The notes under the pieces are model-generated. The model had not been told where the DNA came from. It made no database searches and worked only from the letters and a program-made list of their open reading frames with translations. 64,000 bases of DNA from Paracoccus methylovorus (GTDB taxonomy: Bacteria; Pseudomonadota; Alphaproteobacteria; Rhodobacterales; Rhodobacteraceae). Numbering within the stretch: position 1 is the first letter of the stretch; every line of letters begins with the position of its first letter. Shown here piece by piece: positions 8,789 through 17,412 of this stretch. A program made the translations under genes and the position numbers. The stretch lies in contig NZ_CP070371.1 in assembly GCF_016919705.1 (NCBI RefSeq), positions 62,001-126,000 on the forward strand, written 5' to 3'.

Positions 8789-9706
8789 ATGCCCTATCTG
8801 ATCGCAAACGATCTGCCGAAAGCCCCGGCGGGACAGCGCTTTCGCGCGGCGCTTTCGCGTCCCGACATCCTGCGCCTGCCCGGCGCCCATAACGGTCAGG
8901 CCGCATTGCAGGCCAAGGCCGCCGGCTTTGATGCGCTTTACCTTTCGGGCGCCGCGATGACCGCCTCGATGGGCCTGCCCGATCTGGGCATCATCACCGT
9001 GGACGAGGTGGCGTTTTTCATCCGCCAGATCGCGCGGGCGTCGGGCCTGCCTTTGCTGGTCGATGGCGACACCGGCTATGGCGAGGCGCTGAACGTCATG
9101 CACATGGTCCGCACCTTTGAAGAGGCCGGGGCCGGCGCCGTGCATCTGGAAGATCAGCTTTTGCCCAAGAAATGCGGCCATCTGAACGACAAAAAGCTTG
9201 CGAACGCGCGGGACATGGCCGCCAAGGTGGCCGCCGCCGCCCGCGCACGCCGCGATCTGGTTATCATCGCCCGCACGGATGCTGCGGCATCCGAGGGGAT
9301 CGATGGCGCGGTCGCTCGTGCAAAGCTTTATATCGAGGCAGGGGCGGATGCGATCTTCCCCGAAGCGCTGACCAGCATTGAGATGTTCAGGGAAATCCGT
9401 GCCCGGCTGCCCGGCGTGAAGCTGCTGGCAAACATGACCGAGTTCGGCAGAACCCCCGCCCTGACCGCGCAAGAGTTCGAGGATCTGGGCTATGACATGG
9501 TGATCTGGCCGGTTTCGTCGCTGCGGGTCGCCAACAAGGCGCAGGAGCGGCTTTATGCGGCGCTGGCCCGTGATGGCGCGGCGACCGCGATGATTCCGCA
9601 GATGCAGACCCGCGCCGAGCTTTACGAGGTGATCGGTCTCAATGCCTTCGAGATGCTGGACCACAGCATCGCCCAATCGGTCGTGCCGGAGTGGCAGCAG
9701 GGCTGA
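8789..9706 (+). CDS. prpB: 2-methylisocitrate lyase
   Basis: Cleaves 2-methylisocitrate to pyruvate and succinate, completing the cycle. The 305-aa protein belongs to the isocitrate lyase/PEP mutase superfamily. Diagnostic stretches are VDGDTGYGEALNV (metal site), LEDQLLPKKCGHL (catalytic KKCGH loop, Cys in the usual place) and IIARTDAAASEGIDGAV. Its ATG comes one base after the prpC stop. Downstream is a weak 6-bp hairpin (CCCACC/GGTGGG, about 9722-9741) without a T run. Confidence 0.94.
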   Translation: MPYLIANDLPKAPAGQRFRAALSRPDILRLPGAHNGQAALQAKAAGFDALYLSGAAMTASMGLPDLGIITVDEVAFFIRQIARASGLPLLVDGDTGYGEALNVMHMVRTFEEAGAGAVHLEDQLLPKKCGHLNDKKLANARDMAAKVAAAARARRDLVIIARTDAAASEGIDGAVARAKLYIEAGADAIFPEALTSIEMFREIRARLPGVKLLANMTEFGRTPALTAQEFEDLGYDMVIWPVSSLRVANKAQERLYAALARDGAATAMIPQMQTRAELYEVIGLNAFEMLDHSIAQSVVPEWQQG

Positions 9707-9836
9707 GCGGCCGGGGTATCGCCCACCGGCTCTTTGGTGGGCCAGGGTGCGGATATTCCGGGGGCTTGGGAAACAAGCCTCAATCGCCTTGCATTTCTCC
9801 TCGATCTTGCGCGCTGCCCCTTGATCGCGGGCTTGG

Positions 9837-11507
9837 TCACGCCTTGACCCGTCCCAGCCGCGAAAGCACGACGACCGGCAAGATACCGATCAGCACGATC
9901 AGAAGTGCGGCAATCGCGGCTTCCTCATAGGTGCCTCTGGCGGCCTCGCCATAAAGATGGGTCGCCAAGGTCTCGAAATTCAGCGGTCGCAATAGCAATG
10001 TCGCCGGCAATTCCTTCATGCAATCCACGAAAACCAGCAGGCCCGCCGAGGCGATGGCGGTTTTCGACAGGGGCAGGTGCACGCTTCGGAATACGCCCGT
10101 GGAGGTCCGGCCCAGCATCCGGGCCGCATGATCCAGCGAGGGCGGGATGCGGCTGAACCCGGCCTCGATTCCTCCGGTAGAGATCGCCATGAACCGCGAG
10201 GAATAGGCCAGCACCAAGGCGGCCCCTGATCCCAGCAGCAAAAGGCCCGGCGCATTGCCGGTCAGCCGCTCGACTCCGCTGGCCCAGAAGCGGTCGAACA
10301 GGCCGACGGGATAAAGCAGCCCGATGGCCAGAACCGTCCCCGGGACCGCGTAGCCCAGCGTCGAGGCGCGGGCTGCAAGGGATGTCAGCCGGCCGGGATA
10401 GCTTCTGGCGGCATTGGCAAGCACCAGACCGCACAATAGCACGAGCAGGGTGGCAATCGCCGAGACCGCGACGGTGTTGACGATCTCGGTCCAGATCCGT
10501 GGTGAGATGCCGGCAAAACTGATGCGCTTCCAGGCCTCGCGGCACAGATGAATTGCCGGGACGATAAAGCCGAGAGTGATCGGAAAGAGGCACAGGCTGA
10601 ACGCGCTTGCCGCGCGCCATCCGCTCAATCGGGCAGGAGACATGACGCGGGGCCTCTGCGCTGCCGTGGCGTAGCGCTGGTTGCGGCGTGCGTGGCGTTC
10701 GAAAAGCACCAGCAGGACCACGATCACCAGCATGGCAAGCGCGATTTGTGCGGCCCCCGGCAGGTCCGACCGGTTTACCCAGGCCGAGTAGATCGATGGC
10801 GTCAGTGTCCTGACGCCCAGAAACTGCGAGGCTCCGATGTCGTTCAACGTCTCCATCAATGCAAGGCTGGTGCCAACCGCGATCGCTGGCCGGGCGAGCG
10901 GAAACGCCACCTGCCGGAATACGCTTTGGCGGCGTGCGCCAAGGGTGCGGGAAACCTCCACCAGATTTGCCGCCTGCGTCAGGAACATCGCCCGCGTGGT
11001 CAGGTAGACGTAAGGATAGAGCACCAACCCCAAAAGAATGATGCAGCCCCACATCGAACGGATGTCGGGCAGGCGAAACTCGCGCGGGCTGGAATAGCCC
11101 AGAAGTCCTCGCAAGGCACCCTGCACCGCTCCGACGGGATGGAGAATGTCGAGATAGGCATAGGCGATGATATAGGTGGGAACCGCCAGCGGCAGCAGCA
11201 GCGCCCATTCGAAAATGCGCCGCCCCGGAAAGTCGTAGGCGGTCACCATCCAAGCCGTCGTGGTGCCGATCAACGTCACCAGTATGCCCACTCCGGCAAG
11301 CAAAATGATCGTGTTCTTCAGTGCCGTCGGCAATACGTTTGCAAGCATGTGTGGCCAAAGGCCGGCGCTGCCCTGGAATGCGATCAGGACAAGAGACACC
11401 ACGGGCAGGCAGACCAGCACCGCGATAAGCACCGCGCCCAGACGCCATCCCGCCCCGGAACGGCGCCATGGCATGAAGTTCATCGGGTTCGTTTCGGCAG
11501 TTTTCAT
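9837..11507 (-). CDS. Ferric-iron ABC transporter permease (two fused permease domains)
   Basis: Inner-membrane channel of an FbpABC/AfuABC-type iron importer. At 556 aa it contains two tandem binding-protein-dependent permease domains, about residues 1-270 and 290-556, with roughly twelve hydrophobic helices. EAA-type cytoplasmic loops are visible, for example VSRTLGARRQSVFRQVAFPL and AARMLGRTSTGVFRSVHLPL. It is third in a leftward operon after the ATPase and binding-protein genes; the binding-protein gene ends 54 bp upstream of its start. Iron is inferred from the partner proteins; other trivalent or phosphonate-like substrates are less likely. Confidence 0.88.
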   Translation of the reverse strand: MKTAETNPMNFMPWRRSGAGWRLGAVLIAVLVCLPVVSLVLIAFQGSAGLWPHMLANVLPTALKNTIILLAGVGILVTLIGTTTAWMVTAYDFPGRRIFEWALLLPLAVPTYIIAYAYLDILHPVGAVQGALRGLLGYSSPREFRLPDIRSMWGCIILLGLVLYPYVYLTTRAMFLTQAANLVEVSRTLGARRQSVFRQVAFPLARPAIAVGTSLALMETLNDIGASQFLGVRTLTPSIYSAWVNRSDLPGAAQIALAMLVIVVLLVLFERHARRNQRYATAAQRPRVMSPARLSGWRAASAFSLCLFPITLGFIVPAIHLCREAWKRISFAGISPRIWTEIVNTVAVSAIATLLVLLCGLVLANAARSYPGRLTSLAARASTLGYAVPGTVLAIGLLYPVGLFDRFWASGVERLTGNAPGLLLLGSGAALVLAYSSRFMAISTGGIEAGFSRIPPSLDHAARMLGRTSTGVFRSVHLPLSKTAIASAGLLVFVDCMKELPATLLLRPLNFETLATHLYGEAARGTYEEAAIAALLIVLIGILPVVVLSRLGRVKA

Positions 11508-11561
11508 GAATAAAGCGGAGCGGGCGACAGCCTTGAGAGACCGTCGCCGATAACTCCGTGG

Positions 11562-12593
11562 TCAGTTGTCGAAGCCGACCTGCTCAGCCATCTGGCTGGC
11601 GGCAGCGCGGAACTTTACGCCCTCCACGATATCGATCGTGTCCGGGGTCAAAGCGCCATATTCCGCGATCAACGGATCGACGGTGGCGTTCGCATTGACC
11701 GGATACTCGAAGTTCGCTTGGGCATAGATCGCCTGCGCCTCGTCCGAAACCAGATATTCCAGGAAGCGGACCGCCTGATCCTTGTTGGGCGCGTGTCGGG
11801 CGACGGCCGCGCCGGTGATGTTGACCTGCGTGCCGCCGTTCTCGAAGGTCGGCAGGATCATCCGGATTCCCTTGGCCCATTCTTCCTGCTCGGGGCCGCC
11901 GGCACCGCTGCGCATCAGGCCGACGTAATAGGAATTGGCGACGCCGATGTCGCAGAGGTCGCCCATGATGTCGCGTGCCACGTCGCGATCTCCGCCCGCT
12001 GCCGGACGGGCGAGGTTGGCCTTCAGGCCGGTCAGCCATTCCTTGGCCGCTTCCTCACCATGATGTGCGATGAACGAGCCGGTCAGCGCGACGTTATAGG
12101 GATGCAGGCCGGACCGAATGCAGACCCGGCCTTTCCATTCGGGATCGGCGAGTTGCTCATAGGTGATCTCGGTCAGGTCCAGGTCTGTGGCCGCATAAAC
12201 CGCACGGGCCCGCATCGAGAGGGCGAACCAATGGCCTTCGTCGTCTCGCAATGTTGCGGGAATTACGCTGGTAAGAGCCTCGGATTCGATGCTCTGCGTC
12301 AGTCCCTTTTCGACCAGATCGACCAGAACCCCGGCATCGACCGTCATCAGCACGTCGGCAGGCGATTTGTCACCCTCCGCGATGACGCGCTCGGCGATCC
12401 CGTCCTGCAGGAAAATGGTGTTGACCGTAACGCCTGTCGACTGCGTGAAGGCGTCGATCAGCGGCTGGATCAGTCCAGGTTCGCGGGTCGTGTAAAGGTT
12501 GAGCTCCTCTGCGAGGACACCTTGTGTGCCCGCAAGAAGGGCCAGCGTCGAACTGAGCATAATTCCGGTAAACTTCGTGGATTCCATTGCCAT
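11562..12593 (-). CDS. Periplasmic ferric-iron binding protein (FbpA/FutA type)
   Basis: A 343-aa solute-binding protein delivering Fe3+ to the ABC permease. A signal peptide covers about residues 1-27 (hydrophobic core GIMLSSTLALLAG, then GVLAEE). The mature start EELNLYTTREPGLIQPLI is typical of iron-binding family 1 proteins, and the tyrosine pair region NSYYVGLM is present for iron coordination. The ATG at 12593 is supported by AAGGAG 6 bp upstream; earlier in-frame codons would put 40 extra residues before the signal peptide. The 161-bp gap to the ATPase gene may contain its own promoter. Confidence 0.9.
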   Translation of the reverse strand: MAMESTKFTGIMLSSTLALLAGTQGVLAEELNLYTTREPGLIQPLIDAFTQSTGVTVNTIFLQDGIAERVIAEGDKSPADVLMTVDAGVLVDLVEKGLTQSIESEALTSVIPATLRDDEGHWFALSMRARAVYAATDLDLTEITYEQLADPEWKGRVCIRSGLHPYNVALTGSFIAHHGEEAAKEWLTGLKANLARPAAGGDRDVARDIMGDLCDIGVANSYYVGLMRSGAGGPEQEEWAKGIRMILPTFENGGTQVNITGAAVARHAPNKDQAVRFLEYLVSDEAQAIYAQANFEYPVNANATVDPLIAEYGALTPDTIDIVEGVKFRAAASQMAEQVGFDN

Positions 12594-12754
12594 GACGCTC
12601 CTTGAAACATGAGTGAAATAGTGGGTTTTGCGACCTGCCGACCAAGGATAAGCATAGTTGACTGTAGCAGTAAAGTATTTGCGCAATTCCACTGCGGCCG
12701 TCTGGAAAGACAATATCCTTGCTGGGGAAGGTTATCGCCCCGCGGCCTGCGTTT

Positions 12755-13804
12755 TCAGAAAACAAAGACCTGCTCGGGAGGCACGGAAATGCGTGCCATA
12801 TCCCCCGAACGCAGACGCAGTCGTTCGGTTGAACGAATTTTCAGAGGTTCTGCAAGTGCGGCGACAGAGACGCGGATCTGCTCGATCTCACCCATCAGGG
12901 CGCAGTCCACGACCGTGCAATCCACCCCAAGTGTATCACAATTGACGCGCAGGCATTGGGGCCGCACATAAAGGGTCGCGATATGGCCATCGGCAAAACC
13001 GGGGGCTTTGAAACGTCCGAGAGGAGTTTCCAGAAAACCATTCCAGCACGCGCCCTGGACTTTATTGAAGGTCGAAAAGAACTCGGCCGTATAGGCATCA
13101 GCCGGCCGGTCGTAGAGGTCACCCCCCGAACCTTCCTGTACGATTTCACCCGACCGCATCAGCACCACACGGTCACCCGAGGACAGGGCCTCTTCGGGAT
13201 CATGCGTCACCATGATGACGGTCGTGCCCAACTCGCGCAGCAGAGAAATCGTCTCCGAGCGGATACCATCGCGCAGTCCACGGTCGAGATTCGAGAACGG
13301 CTCGTCCATCAGCAGAATCTGCGGTTGCGGCGCCAATGCCCGCGCCAGTGCCACCCGCTGCTGCTCGCCCCCCGAAAGCATGTGCGGAAACCGCCGGGCA
13401 AGGTGTCCCAGGCCGAGCCGGTCGATGATCTCATGGCACCGCGCCCGCGCGGCTTTGCGCTCAAGGCGTTTCAGGCCAAACAGGATATTGTCCGTCACGC
13501 TCAGATGCGGGAACAGGGCATAGTCCTGGAACATGAAGCCGATATTGCGTTCTTCCGGCTCTACATAGCTGTTCGGCCCGGATATTTCGTGCCCATCAAG
13601 AAAAACGCGTCCCCGATCCGGCATCTCGATACCGGCGATGACACGCAAGAGCGTCGACTTGCCACAGCCGGAATGGCCGGCCAGACAGATCAGCTCCCCC
13701 CGTGCCACGCAAAGCGAAATGTCGTTGAGCGCCATAACGCTGCCGAACCTGCGAACGACGCCATCGAGTTCAAGCTGAGGGCGCAGGGAGGTCAACTGAT
13801 TCAT
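12755..13804 (-). CDS. Ferric-iron ABC transporter ATP-binding protein
   Basis: Energises the iron importer. The 349-aa protein has Walker A GHSGCGKSTL (about residues 43-52), signature LSGGEQQRVALARAL, Walker B ILLMDEPFSNLD, the switch His in VMVTHDPEEA and a C-terminal TOBE-like domain (about 240-349). It is the first gene of the leftward operon, which is unusual because the binding-protein gene more often comes first. A divergent 263-bp region separates it from the rightward acyl-CoA dehydrogenase gene. Confidence 0.92.
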   Translation of the reverse strand: MNQLTSLRPQLELDGVVRRFGSVMALNDISLCVARGELICLAGHSGCGKSTLLRVIAGIEMPDRGRVFLDGHEISGPNSYVEPEERNIGFMFQDYALFPHLSVTDNILFGLKRLERKAARARCHEIIDRLGLGHLARRFPHMLSGGEQQRVALARALAPQPQILLMDEPFSNLDRGLRDGIRSETISLLRELGTTVIMVTHDPEEALSSGDRVVLMRSGEIVQEGSGGDLYDRPADAYTAEFFSTFNKVQGACWNGFLETPLGRFKAPGFADGHIATLYVRPQCLRVNCDTLGVDCTVVDCALMGEIEQIRVSVAALAEPLKIRSTERLRLRSGDMARISVPPEQVFVF

Positions 13805-13897
13805 TCTTTTCTTCCGTATGGACTCTCGAGTCTCTCCGACGCTGGACAGGTTGCGTCATCAGTCTGAGACGGCGAGGTTTCCCTGAACCGTAATATT

Positions 13898-13938
13898 AGT
13901 GTTTCTGTCAGTCGTAGCCAACCCGGACAGCAAACACT
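13898..13938. repeat. Imperfect inverted repeat in the divergent iron-operon/mcd spacer
   Basis: AGTGTTT-C-TGTC (13898-13909) faces GACA-GC-AAACACT (13926-13938). The arms pair over 11 bp with small bulges around a 16-bp centre. It could be an operator or a leader hairpin for the iron operon. I do not recognise it as a Fur, Irr or RirA box. Confidence 0.35.
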
Positions 13939-14016
13939 GAAACAGGCCAAGCACGCGCTGCCAGCACAAGGACATTTTAGTTCGCTACACGGCGCATATG
14001 CGCATGATAGTTGCGC

Positions 14017-14028
14017 TGCAAATGCAAA
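14017..14028. promoter_or_regulatory. Tandem TGCAAA boxes upstream of mcd
   Basis: Two adjacent TGCAAA hexamers (14017-14022 and 14023-14028) lie 40 bp before the acyl-CoA dehydrogenase ATG. Read on the other strand, the prp boxes also give TTGCAAA units in tandem, so the two acyl-CoA pathway genes may share a regulator of the ScfR type. The match is short. Confidence 0.3.
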
Positions 14029-14067
14029 GACGCTAGTCATGCTGCAACGCCGCACAAGGATTCTGCC

Positions 14068-15723
14068 ATGAAGGACATGCCCGCGATGCCAGCCGATACG
14101 CCCTCTGTCTTGCTTGGGCTTGCAGCCGAGGCGCTGCCCGAACTCGAATCCCTGCAATCCAGCGCGACCGAGGCATTGCGCACGCTGGTGGCCCCAACCG
14201 GCAAGCCGCAAGCGATACTGCTGGAACAACATCAACATGCGGCGCATGCCCTGTCGTGGCTGGCGACCTATGTCGAATCGATGCGCCAACTGACCGGCTG
14301 GGCGGCGCGGTTGTCCGAGGCAGGTTCGCTGGGCCGTACCGAGGCGCTGATCCTGCAAATCGGACTTGGCGAATACCTGGCCCAGATCGCGGGCGGTATC
14401 CCGATGAGCCAGACGGAATTTGCCCGGCTTTCGGATTTGGGTCTGGATTGGCAACCGGGCGAGGCCGCGGGCAGGCTGATGGGTGGCAATACCGCACCTG
14501 CGCGGGCTGAACTGGCGCGGCTGATGCAGGACAATCATGGCCGGGCGACCTTTGGCGCCACCGGGCTGGACGAGGATCTGGAGATGATCCGCGATCAGTT
14601 CCGCCGTTATGCCGACGAACGCGTCATCCCCAATGCGCATGAATGGCACCTGAAGGATCAGTTGATCCCGATGGAGATCATCGAAGAACTGGCCGAGCTT
14701 GGCGTCTTTGGCCTGACCATCCCCGAGGAATATGGCGGATTGGGCCTATCGAAAGCTTCGATGGCCGTTGTGACCGAGGAGCTGTCGCGCGGCTATATCG
14801 GCGTGGGCAGCCTTGGTACCCGCAGCGAGATCGCGGCCGAATTGATCCTGTGCGGCGGCACCGAGGAACAGAAGGCGAAATGGCTGCCCGGCCTTGCCTC
14901 GGGTCAGATCCTGTCCACGGCGGTATTCACCGAGCCGAACACCGGCTCGGACCTTGGTAGCCTGCGCACGCGGGCCGTCCGCGATGGCGACGATTGGGTC
15001 GTGACCGGCAACAAGACCTGGATCACCCATGCGCAGCGCACCCATGTCATGACGCTGTTGGCCCGCACCGATCCCGAGACCACCGATTGGCGGGGCCTGT
15101 CGATGTTCCTGGCCGAAAAAACGCCGGGCACCGACGACAATCCCTTTCCGACCCCCGGCATGACCGGCGGCGAGATCGAGGTGCTGGGCTATCGCGGCAT
15201 GAAGGAATACGAGCTTGGTTTTGACGGCTTTCGCGTCAAGGGCGAGAACCTGTTGGGCGGCGAACCCGGCCGTGGCTTCAAGCAGTTGATGGAAACCTTT
15301 GAATCGGCGCGCATCCAGACCGCCGCCCGCGCGGTCGGCGTGGCGCAATCGGCGGCCGAGATCGGCATGCAATATGCCATTGACCGCAAGCAGTTCGGCA
15401 AGTCGCTGATCGAATTCCCCCGTGTCGCCGACAAGCTGGCCATGATGGCGGTCGAGATCATGATCGCCCGGCAACTGACCTATTTCAGCGCCTGGGAAAA
15501 GGATCACGGCAGGCGCTGCGATCTGGAGGCCGGCATGGCGAAGCTGCTGGGTGCCCGTGTCGCCTGGGCCGCGGCCGACAATGCCTTGCAGATCCACGGC
15601 GGCAACGGTTTCGCGCTGGAATATACCATCAGCCGCGTGCTGTGCGACGCGCGCATCCTGAACATCTTTGAAGGTGCGGCCGAGATTCAGGCGCAGGTTA
15701 TTGCACGCAGGCTACTGGACTAG
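14068..15723 (+). CDS. mcd: Acyl-CoA dehydrogenase, probable (2S)-methylsuccinyl-CoA dehydrogenase
   Basis: A 551-aa flavoprotein, longer than ordinary acyl-CoA dehydrogenases because of an N-terminal helical extension of about 160 residues, the hallmark of Mcd. The FAD/substrate core follows with TEPNTGSDLGSLRTRA, then GYRGMKEYELGFDGFRV, RKQFGKSLIEFPRVADKLAM and IHGGNGFALEY near the end. Mcd oxidises methylsuccinyl-CoA to mesaconyl-CoA in the ethylmalonyl-CoA pathway of acetyl-CoA assimilation. The ATG at 14068 has CAAGGA upstream. No other gene of that pathway is adjacent, so the exact substrate rests on length and sequence resemblance. Confidence 0.75.
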   Translation: MKDMPAMPADTPSVLLGLAAEALPELESLQSSATEALRTLVAPTGKPQAILLEQHQHAAHALSWLATYVESMRQLTGWAARLSEAGSLGRTEALILQIGLGEYLAQIAGGIPMSQTEFARLSDLGLDWQPGEAAGRLMGGNTAPARAELARLMQDNHGRATFGATGLDEDLEMIRDQFRRYADERVIPNAHEWHLKDQLIPMEIIEELAELGVFGLTIPEEYGGLGLSKASMAVVTEELSRGYIGVGSLGTRSEIAAELILCGGTEEQKAKWLPGLASGQILSTAVFTEPNTGSDLGSLRTRAVRDGDDWVVTGNKTWITHAQRTHVMTLLARTDPETTDWRGLSMFLAEKTPGTDDNPFPTPGMTGGEIEVLGYRGMKEYELGFDGFRVKGENLLGGEPGRGFKQLMETFESARIQTAARAVGVAQSAAEIGMQYAIDRKQFGKSLIEFPRVADKLAMMAVEIMIARQLTYFSAWEKDHGRRCDLEAGMAKLLGARVAWAAADNALQIHGGNGFALEYTISRVLCDARILNIFEGAAEIQAQVIARRLLD

Positions 15724-15800
15724 GATGAAATTCCGGCCCCGGCTGGACAGCGGGGGCCGTTAAGGCATTATGGCGGCAATAGAACATAACGGAGCTGCCA

Positions 15801-16217
15801 ATGACCCGCATCCCGATGATTTCCGCGGCAATCGCCGCCACGCTTGCCCTTGCTGCCTGCGAACCGACCTCTGGCAACACACCGGGCAGCAACGTCCCGA
15901 CCGGCCCCTATGTGCTGGTTGGCATCGGTTCCGACACTGTGCCGCAGCGCAACGTCGGCATGACGATCGAGGCGGACGGCTCGGTTTCAGGGCAGGGCCC
16001 CTGCAACCACTATTCGGCCAAGCAGACGGCCGAGCCGCCAGCTTTCGCGCTGGGACCGCTGACGACCTCCAGGATGGCCTGCGCCGGCAACGCCGGCCGG
16101 CTGGAAACGCGCTTTTTCGAGGCTCTCTCGGCCGCCAACGGCATTACTTATGAAGGTGGTGTGCTGACGATCCAGGGTCCGACCTACCTGACCTTTGAGC
16201 CGGGCTATCGCAAATAG
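15801..16217 (+). CDS. META-domain lipoprotein
   Basis: A 138-aa secreted lipoprotein. The signal peptide ends in the lipobox LAAC with Cys20 as the lipidated residue. The rest is one META (DUF306, HslJ-like) domain with the motif SGQGPCNHYSA, near its start. META proteins are small envelope proteins linked to stress or heat resistance in some bacteria; the molecular role is unknown. A related protein follows 51 bp later, so this is a local duplication. Confidence 0.85.
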   Translation: MTRIPMISAAIAATLALAACEPTSGNTPGSNVPTGPYVLVGIGSDTVPQRNVGMTIEADGSVSGQGPCNHYSAKQTAEPPAFALGPLTTSRMACAGNAGRLETRFFEALSAANGITYEGGVLTIQGPTYLTFEPGYRK

Positions 16218-16268
16218 GGATCGGGCCGACGGGTGCCCGCGCGGTGCCCGGCCGGCAAGGAGCGAAAG

Positions 16269-16652
16269 ATGCGTAAATACCTGCTGATTCTGCCGCTGGT
16301 GCTGGCTGCCTGCACGCCGGATTCCGAGGCTGCGGCCCCGATTCCCGGCGATTACGAGTTGATCGCCGTGGAAGGGGTCGAGGTCTTGGGCCAGCCTACG
16401 CTGCGGATTGCCGAGGATGGGGCGGTTTTCGGGCAGGGGCCTTGCAACATGTTTACCGGCCAGAACCGCGCCACGCTGCCAGCGCTGGATCTTAGCGCCT
16501 TGGCCACGACCCGCCGCGCCTGCCTGCAAGAGGGTGGCGAGCATGCCTTTTTCCAGGCGCTCGGCGCAGCGCGAGAGGCAAAGCGCGAGGGCGAGGAACT
16601 GATCATGACCGGCCCGGATGTCACTATCCGCTGGCGGGCCGTGACGCAGTAA
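16269..16652 (+). CDS. META-domain lipoprotein, second copy
   Basis: A 127-aa lipoprotein with signal peptide MRKYLLILPLVLAAC (lipid Cys15) and a META domain with VFGQGPCNMFTG, matching the GQGPCN motif of the preceding gene. The start ATG at 16269 has AAGGAGCG just upstream; an earlier in-frame start would place charged residues before the signal peptide. Its 3' end overlaps the convergent recO gene by 29 bp. The function is unknown. Confidence 0.85.
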   Translation: MRKYLLILPLVLAACTPDSEAAAPIPGDYELIAVEGVEVLGQPTLRIAEDGAVFGQGPCNMFTGQNRATLPALDLSALATTRRACLQEGGEHAFFQALGAAREAKREGEELIMTGPDVTIRWRAVTQ

Positions 16653-17349
16653 GCCGCGCCACCAGCCGTGCGCGGGCGGGAGGCAGGGGCTTGCCTACAT
16701 GCGTTTCGGCAAGTCGGGATTGCAGAAAGTGGCCGGTCAGGGCCAGCGCTTCCTCGATCCCGCCATTGCTGCGCCCGCCCAGCATTGCGGGCAGGGGCAG
16801 CAACCTTGGCGCCCAATCCCCTGCGGCCTGCGCGCTGACTGCCCGGCCCGTGCGCGGGCTGACATAGGCCAAGCCTTCGCGCATGCCCGTTACGGCGCAG
16901 CTTTCCAGATCAAGACCGAAGCCCAGCTCATCCAGCAGTCGCATTTCCCAATGCAGATAGGCTTCGGCCCAATCGGCCCCCGCGTCCATCAGGTCCAGCA
17001 GTATCTCGGTCGCATCGGCAAGGCGGGGGTGCGGATCACGCTCGGGCAGGGCGAAAAGCAGCAGCGAGGTGACGGCATTCACCCCTGCCAGCGCATCCGC
17101 CCCCGCGATCAGACCCGGCCGCGCCCGCGCCGGCTCGACGGCGAATGTGCCCAGTTGATCCTCCAGCCGTGCGCGCCAACGCAGGCTGAGCCGGTTGCCC
17201 GGTTGCAGCATGGCCGCGCGTCTGGCGCTGGCGCCGCCCGGCACAAGGCCACGGATCAGCCCCGCCTCGCGCGACAGCACGGACAGGATCACGGCATTTT
17301 CGCCGTGCCGGTGCAGGGTCATCACGCTGGCCTCGCCGCTCCATTCCAT
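16624..17349 (-). CDS. recO: DNA repair protein RecO
   Basis: Anneals single strands and loads RecA with RecF and RecR in gap repair. The 241-aa length is normal. The N-terminal OB-fold begins MEWSGEASVMTLHRHGENA with LSREAGLIRGLVPGGAS, typical of alphaproteobacterial RecO, and the C-terminal helical part contains LHWEMRLLDELGFGLDL. I see no clear four-cysteine zinc site. It is convergent with the META lipoprotein and divergent from ade (63 bp). Confidence 0.92.
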   Translation of the reverse strand: MEWSGEASVMTLHRHGENAVILSVLSREAGLIRGLVPGGASARRAAMLQPGNRLSLRWRARLEDQLGTFAVEPARARPGLIAGADALAGVNAVTSLLLFALPERDPHPRLADATEILLDLMDAGADWAEAYLHWEMRLLDELGFGLDLESCAVTGMREGLAYVSPRTGRAVSAQAAGDWAPRLLPLPAMLGGRSNGGIEEALALTGHFLQSRLAETHVGKPLPPARARLVARLTASRPASG

Positions 17350-17412
17350 CGCGCCGCCTTTCCTTTCGCGTCACCCTGCCGCAATCTGGGGGTCATGAAC
17401 AAGGAGACAGGC

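Noticed and set aside
9722..9741. Terminator after prpB
   Set aside because: The hairpin CCCACC/GGTGGG has an 8-nt loop and no T run, too weak to call.
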